A stretch of DNA of 35,991 bases from positions 1 to 35,991 of the IMG/VR virus record IMGVR_UViG_3300044623_000255. One strand, given 5' to 3'. The DNA is from a virus. Shown here one piece after another: positions 32,157 through 35,991 of this stretch. Within the stretch, counting starts at the first letter, position 1. Every line of letters starts with the position of its first letter. The notes under the pieces were generated by a model that saw nothing but the letters and a program-made list of their open reading frames with translations, did not search any database and was not told the DNA's origin. A program made the translations under genes and the position numbers.

Positions 32157-32353
32157 TGCTTGGCCATGACAAACTAATGAATCATTACAAGACTAACTTC
32201 GCACTCATGCAGTTCCATAAGTATAGTCTAACCGAATTAGACGGAATGATTCCTTGGGAAAGATTTATTTACGTTGATTTGCTCAAAGAACACATAAAAG
32301 AACAAGAGCAGAAAAATCGTGACCAAGCAGCAACATTTAAAAAGAGAAGATAA
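32156..32353 (+). CDS. Small gp51-position protein, possibly expressed as a -1 frameshift extension of gp26 (65 aa)
   Basis: Product MLGHDKLMNHYKTNFALMQF, HKYSLTELDGMIPWERFIYV, then DLLKEHIKEQEQ. The short helical pattern with a MIPWERxxYVxLL core resembles the T part of GT tail-assembly chaperones and the small protein that follows gp26 in cyanophages. Its ATG overlaps the gp26 stop (TAATG), the sequence before it is a T-run with no Shine-Dalgarno, and its frame is -1 relative to gp26. Expression is therefore either by coupling or by frameshifting into a gp26 fusion. The function as a chaperone for hub or tape-measure assembly is inferred. The next gene starts directly after its stop. Confidence 0.8.
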   Translation: MLGHDKLMNHYKTNFALMQFHKYSLTELDGMIPWERFIYVDLLKEHIKEQEQKNRDQAATFKKRR

Positions 32354-34606
32354 ATGGCATTTAATCTAGAGAATATGACCATAGACTATAAGAAAATGCT
32401 CCGTATGGTACCATCGGATCGAACATCACTTGCTCAAAGCGGTGCTGTTAGCGATCTGATATCATCATTAACTCCTGGTCAATTAGTCAATTTATTTCCT
32501 AGATATTATCGTGATCAGCTACCAGATGTTGGTAAAGCTGTTAGTTCATTAGGCGGCGCTTTATCTGGTGGTACTAATCTAAGTGGCGGTAGCAGTGGCG
32601 GTAATACGTATACGCCAAACACATCAAAGCCTATTAAAAGTCCTTCAGCAGAAGAAACAGCAATTCAAAATCTTCTTCATGAAGCTAATGTTTTAGGCGA
32701 AGATGCTGCTAAACCAGGAACTGAAGGATTAGAACCTGGTAGACAACAGCGAATGAAGATGACATATGACGCATTTACCGCAGCTGGTTTTAGTCACAAA
32801 CAATCACTAGCTCTAACTGCTGAAGTTGGTAGAGAAAATGGTTATCAAGAAAAGTTTATGTTTGGAACACATAGCGATCCATACAATAATGCGACAAATC
32901 TTGGTATGCTTTCTATGCAGGGTCCTAGACTTACACAGCTAAAAGAAGCTCTTAAGACTGAAGGCAGATTTGATGTTAATGGAGAGCTGATCCGCGATCA
33001 AGAGACTATGAACGCAATGGCCAGATTCTACATGAATGAAATGCAAACTTCTGAGAATACCAAGAAAACTCAAGAATTTCTAAGCAATCCTGATATTGAT
33101 CCTCAAAGAGCGGGTGAGCTTTTAGGTAAAGGATATATTAGATGGCGTTATGATGATCCAAGATATGCTCATCATCATGAGTTTAGAAATCGCTACTATA
33201 ATGAGGTAGATAATATTACAGCACAATACGTTGAAAATATTGAAAGTGCTGGAGATGAGATAAACAATCTTGAAACTGTTATAACCAAGTTTGATCCAGG
33301 TATGATTGATCAACTTGATGAAAGAATGAAGAAGTGGTATGAAAATGCTGGAGAAGTTCAGAAAAAGAGATTTGAAACTGCATTAGAAAGATTAGGTGTG
33401 GAACGTTTCAATGAAGTAATGAAGAATCAACCAGTTAATAATGCTACACTACAGGCAGTTAGTGTTGTTGGTTCTTCAAGTGAATATGTATTGACTGATA
33501 AGCTTGGTAATATTACACCTAATTTGAGAAGATATGATCCTAATGTGGATGATCCAGGCGCATCAGCACCTGGCGAATTCAATTATTCTCTTTCTCAAGA
33601 GGGAATACAGAGATTTAATTTGGCCGATGAGACTGGAAGAATAACACCGAGTTCAGTTGAAAAAAATCTGGTCGAAATTGAAACTAATGGCGGTGTTAAA
33701 GTTAAAGTTCACAAAGATGTAGCAGAAAATACCAGAGCATTTTTAAATGGTTTGGAAGCTAGAGGATATCCTGTTAGATCAGCAGATACAGCAGGATATT
33801 CATTTAGAGGTAAAAATGGCGGAGCAGGTAGTGGATTAAGCACACACTCAACCGGCACAACTTTTGATATTAACGCTGGAACAAATTGGGGAACAATGGA
33901 AGGCGGTAATGGTACGATTGATATGCCACCCGACATTGAGAAATTAGCCAACTATCATGGATTCTCATGGGGAGCCAAATTTGGCGATCCAATGCATTTC
34001 GAAACAATGTCACCAGAACTTCATGCTCAGAAACTAAAAGAACTTGAAGACCAAGGTTATGTACAAAGACGAGATGATAAGATAAGAGCAGAAGCAGAAG
34101 CTATAGCACAAGCTGATCCTGTTGCAGCAGCACAGAACAATATGCAACCGTCTGTGCCTCCTACAGAATTGCCGGCAGTAGAAATTCCAACTGCAACTGT
34201 ACCCGCACTATCAACTGGCGGTACTGTGGAAATGCCACCAGCGGTACCAGGAGAAGGTATAGCAGGTGTTGATATGAAAACCGGCGCGTTGAAGTTTGTA
34301 GGTAATGATAGGGAACTTTATACTCAAGATGATCAGGGCAATCTCAGAGTTGATCCGTCAACTATAAGACGAGAAGATCAAAAGGTTGAAATAGCCTCTG
34401 CTGAACCGCAGAGAGTTGAAACACCAAATCAACCTGCACAAAGAAGACCAGAACAGCCAATGCCAGTAAGTACACCTGATCCAAACTTCTTAGAAACAAT
34501 GTCTTCTGGTTCAATGGCATCATCACCATCACAACTAAGAGCATTGAATAGAGCAAAGCTTTATAGCGAGAATAGTAGTAGCTTAGTCAATGGGCACTTC
34601 TCATAA
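32354..34606 (+). CDS. Bifunctional tail peptidoglycan hydrolase: lysozyme-like plus M15 peptidase (750 aa)
   Basis: Residues 1-95 are a structural head followed by a Gly/Ser linker. Residues of about 98-285 form a phage tail lysozyme-like domain: ALTAEVGRENGYQEKFMFGT, where E157 is the candidate acid, then TNLGMLSMQGPRLTQLKEAL and YIRWRYDDPRYAHHH. Residues of about 440-560 are an M15-type LD/DD-peptidase with the S496-x-H498-xx-G-xxx-D505 motif and D545PMHFE (zinc ligands H498, D505, H548). The C-terminal 180 residues are Pro/Ala/Glu-rich and disordered. Together the two regions would cut glycan and peptide bonds during DNA entry. It occupies the position after the gp26 pair where many phages encode the tape measure, and it may replace the lysozyme that is missing from gp5 here. 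Virion location is inferred. Confidence 0.85.
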   Translation: MAFNLENMTIDYKKMLRMVPSDRTSLAQSGAVSDLISSLTPGQLVNLFPRYYRDQLPDVGKAVSSLGGALSGGTNLSGGSSGGNTYTPNTSKPIKSPSAEETAIQNLLHEANVLGEDAAKPGTEGLEPGRQQRMKMTYDAFTAAGFSHKQSLALTAEVGRENGYQEKFMFGTHSDPYNNATNLGMLSMQGPRLTQLKEALKTEGRFDVNGELIRDQETMNAMARFYMNEMQTSENTKKTQEFLSNPDIDPQRAGELLGKGYIRWRYDDPRYAHHHEFRNRYYNEVDNITAQYVENIESAGDEINNLETVITKFDPGMIDQLDERMKKWYENAGEVQKKRFETALERLGVERFNEVMKNQPVNNATLQAVSVVGSSSEYVLTDKLGNITPNLRRYDPNVDDPGASAPGEFNYSLSQEGIQRFNLADETGRITPSSVEKNLVEIETNGGVKVKVHKDVAENTRAFLNGLEARGYPVRSADTAGYSFRGKNGGAGSGLSTHSTGTTFDINAGTNWGTMEGGNGTIDMPPDIEKLANYHGFSWGAKFGDPMHFETMSPELHAQKLKELEDQGYVQRRDDKIRAEAEAIAQADPVAAAQNNMQPSVPPTELPAVEIPTATVPALSTGGTVEMPPAVPGEGIAGVDMKTGALKFVGNDRELYTQDDQGNLRVDPSTIRREDQKVEIASAEPQRVETPNQPAQRRPEQPMPVSTPDPNFLETMSSGSMASSPSQLRALNRAKLYSENSSSLVNGHFS

Positions 34607-34633
34607 AAGAAAAGGGCAGCCCGAAAGCTGCCC
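34600..34633 (-). terminator. Rho-independent terminator after gene 32
   Basis: GGGCAGC (34614-34620), a 6-base loop, GCTGCCC (34627-34633): a perfect 7-bp GC-rich stem with a TTTCGG loop on the minus strand, followed by TTTTCTTTTA. The T-rich tail favours the minus strand, ending gene 32 transcription. It lies between convergent genes and may also slow plus-strand transcription. Confidence 0.85.
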
Positions 34634-34667
34634 AATTCATTCGACCGACTGGAATCACCAGTATTTA

Positions 34668-35588
34668 TTACTCGTCAGCAAGACCCTTGAAGTAGTTCAG
34701 GTCTTCATCCTCAGTATCAAATGGAACATCATCAGCCGCAGACTTGCGCGGCTTCGCAGGTTCAAAAGAAGGCTTAGAAGAAACTGCGGTCTGTTCAACC
34801 GTAGATGAAGGTTCAGCCGAACCGAGAGTTGCGCCAAGAACGTCCTCGAGCTTACGCTTGAGTTCGTCATATGACTTGAAGTTCTTCGGATCAAGAACTT
34901 CCTTTAGAGAATGCTCGGACTTCCAAATCTTCTCAAGCTGTGCGTCATCATCAAGCAGAGGACCAGGAGTGTCGAACGATGAAGTATCGTAGTTGACATA
35001 ACCAGCAACCATCTTAGAACGGAGCTTGAAGTTAGCACCAGACCAGAAGTCGAACGGGTTGAGCGGCTTGTCGCCTTCATACTCGGGATTCATAGCAGAG
35101 GTAAGCTTGTCGAAAATCTTCTTGCCGAACTTATACAAGAAGACCTTGCCTTCGTTAGCAGGATTAGAAGGATCCTTCACCACATAGATGTTAGCAACAT
35201 AGTGGAGACGGCGCTTCTGCTCACGTGCCTGCTTCCGCTGCCATGAGTTTTCATCGCTTGAAGCATTCCAAAGTTGAGAGTTGAATTCGGACACAGGATC
35301 TTTTTGTCCGAGAGAGGTAAGCGAGTTCTCAATAAACCACTTACCGGTAGGGCCCTTGAAGCCATGATCGAAATAGCGAATCCAAGGAAGAGCGTCATCG
35401 CCATCTACTGCGGGAGCAGGCAGGAAGCGAAAGACCGCCATGCCGTTGCCGGCCTTATCGCGGTTGAGCTTCCAATAGCGATCATCTTCCGCACGGCCTT
35501 CGCCTTGAGGTTGATTGATCTTTTCGATTTCCTTGGTAAGACGACCAATATCGGCCGAAGACTTCTTGAGGGATGCAAAGTTTGACAT
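34668..35588 (-). CDS. 32: Single-stranded DNA-binding protein gp32 homologue (306 aa)
   Basis: Matches T4 gp32 core: WKLNRDKAGNGMAVFRFLPA, FDHGFKGPTGKWFIENS, YVANIYVVKDPSNPANEGKV, FLYKFGKKIFDKL and NPFDFWSGANFKLRSKMVAG, with an acidic tail (DVPFDTEDEDLNYF). An N-terminal LKKSS resembles the cooperative-binding KRKST motif. The start at 35588 is preferred over an ATG 10 codons upstream, because GGAG lies 8 bases before it and homologues begin at MSNFASLKK. H75 is kept, but the three T4 zinc cysteines are absent (ENSLTSLGQKDPVSEF replaces that loop), as in cyanophage gp32. Part of the gene is notably GC-rich (38 of 60 bases at 35401-35460). Confidence 0.95.
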   Translation of the reverse strand: MSNFASLKKSSADIGRLTKEIEKINQPQGEGRAEDDRYWKLNRDKAGNGMAVFRFLPAPAVDGDDALPWIRYFDHGFKGPTGKWFIENSLTSLGQKDPVSEFNSQLWNASSDENSWQRKQAREQKRRLHYVANIYVVKDPSNPANEGKVFLYKFGKKIFDKLTSAMNPEYEGDKPLNPFDFWSGANFKLRSKMVAGYVNYDTSSFDTPGPLLDDDAQLEKIWKSEHSLKEVLDPKNFKSYDELKRKLEDVLGATLGSAEPSSTVEQTAVSSKPSFEPAKPRKSAADDVPFDTEDEDLNYFKGLADE

Positions 35589-35630
35589 TGTATTTTCTCC
35601 GTATGTTTTGTATGACATTGTATGTTAAGT

Positions 35631-35659
35631 ATAATAGCACAGGAATCTCCCTGTGTCAA
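35631..35659 (-). promoter_or_regulatory. Sigma70-type promoter for gene 32
   Basis: TTGACA at 35659-35654, a 17-base spacer, TATTAT at 35636-35631. The -35 overlaps the stop codon of the upstream gp59 gene, and the predicted start near 35624 gives a leader of about 36 bases ending in a GGAG site. It shares CACTTGACA with the promoter at 30140-30168. Confidence 0.78.
35638..35655. promoter_or_regulatory. Inverted repeat in the gene 32 promoter spacer (possible operator)
   Basis: Perfect 6-bp arms CACAGG and CCTGTG separated by 6 bases, filling the -35 to -10 spacer. The position fits a repressor or activator site; its sequence does not match an operator I recognise. Confidence 0.45.
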
Positions 35660-35991
35660 GTGTATATAGTATCTTCCACGTGGGATTTCAAGAGGTCTGC
35701 GAACTTTTTTTTGTCTATCTGTGGAAGAATAAACGGTGCAAACTTCTTGGCTTTGAAACTAATCTTAGACCAAATGAAATCATCTGGTAGTTTAGCATCA
35801 AACTTCGAAACGAACTGGATAAAATAGTTGAGTATCACAAAGGTCTGATAAGATATAGATCCAGCCATTAGAGTCGGTATAATGTTTGGATATTGACTAT
35901 CAAACCGTAAGGCGGGTTTGATATCTCCTATCGTCGCCAGTTCGTTCCGAAATACATAAGACATGGATTGGTTGGTTTTCATATATGCCTT
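35656..35991 (-). CDS. 59: Helicase loader gp59 homologue, C-terminal part (5' truncated by window)
   Basis: The visible 111 codons match the C-terminal half of T4 gp59: PNIIPTLMAGSISYQTFVIL, NYFIQFVSKFDAKLPDDFIW, then SKISFKAKKFAPFILPQIDK. The corresponding T4 segment has LQSNIISFETFILLDSFLNI and LVWNNYSIKLKAYRKIL. The frame stays open to the right edge (Lys-Ala-Tyr before the Met at 35982), so that Met is internal. gp59 loads the gp41 helicase on gp32-coated DNA. In T4 genes 59 and 32 are also adjacent and in this order. Confidence 0.85.
   Translation of the reverse strand, partial: KAYMKTNQSMSYVFRNELATIGDIKPALRFDSQYPNIIPTLMAGSISYQTFVILNYFIQFVSKFDAKLPDDFIWSKISFKAKKFAPFILPQIDKKKFADLLKSHVEDTIYT

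Noticed and set aside
35588-35618. Upstream ATG at 35618 as the gene 32 start
   Set aside because: It would add ten residues not seen in gp32 relatives, and it lies within a few bases of the predicted transcript start with no Shine-Dalgarno, whereas 35588 has GGAG at good spacing.
1-35991. tRNA genes, insertion sequences, integrase or attachment sites
   Set aside because: I saw no cloverleaf-like sequence, transposase or integrase motifs or flanking terminal repeats; every stretch over 300 bases is accounted for by protein genes.

Overview
This window is about 36 kb of a T4-like (Tevenvirinae/cyanophage-superfamily) contractile-tailed phage genome. It carries much of the baseplate and tail-fibre module and part of a replication gene pair. 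The identification rests on recognisable homologues of T4 gp4, gp53, gp5, gp25, gp6, gp8, gp26, gp32 and gp59. Several fibre and virion proteins have N- or C-terminal modules typical of marine and cyanophage T4 relatives, and the gp32 homologue lacks the T4 zinc cysteines, as cyanophage versions do. The host cannot be read from the sequence. Base composition is AT-rich apart from a poly-glycine gene, a poly-proline tract and part of gene 32.

Layout. (a) 1-7160, minus strand: tail fibre/adhesin block. It holds a truncated LamG-type protein, a giant proline-free collagen-like fibre, a coiled-coil protein, an AGAN-repeat fibre and two small virion proteins. A T4-type late promoter reads into it at 7179-7186. 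(b) 7240-8496, plus strand: a lone tandem-domain 2-oxoglutarate/Fe(II) dioxygenase. Its predicted sigma70-like promoter overlaps the opposing late promoter. (c) 8493-11759, minus: a possible accessory protein, a glycine-rich adhesin-like protein, a second AGAN fibre ending in an S74 self-cleaving chaperone, and a small coiled-coil protein. (d) 11764-18429, minus: a 2221-residue DUF4815-type baseplate protein with an 80-residue polyproline stalk and an apparently intact Hint (bacterial-intein-like) autoprocessing domain. (e) 18455-29636, minus: a compact baseplate operon (gp8, gp7-position protein, gp6, gp25, a split gp5, a hub protein, gp53, gp48/54 family) behind a perfect TATAAATA late promoter. 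(f) 29672-34606, plus: gp4, an unknown conserved protein, a tail-tube-fold protein, gp26 with a downstream small gene in the -1 frame behind a T7 slippery run, and a tail peptidoglycan hydrolase with two predicted catalytic regions. (g) 34668-35991, minus: gp32 and the end of gp59, with a consensus sigma70 promoter and a hairpin terminator.

How the genes work together: gp53, gp25, gp6, gp7-like and gp8 would build the baseplate wedges. The hub proteins, gp5 OB protein and gp5 needle would form the central spike, and the gp48/54 and tube-fold proteins would start the tail tube. gp26 and its neighbour look like assembly chaperones. The fibres and adhesins attach to the host, and the bifunctional hydrolase opens peptidoglycan. 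The strongest candidates for something new are the Hint domain fused to a polyproline stalk inside a baseplate protein, the nearby dioxygenase that might modify such a substrate, and the gp26 -1 frameshift architecture.
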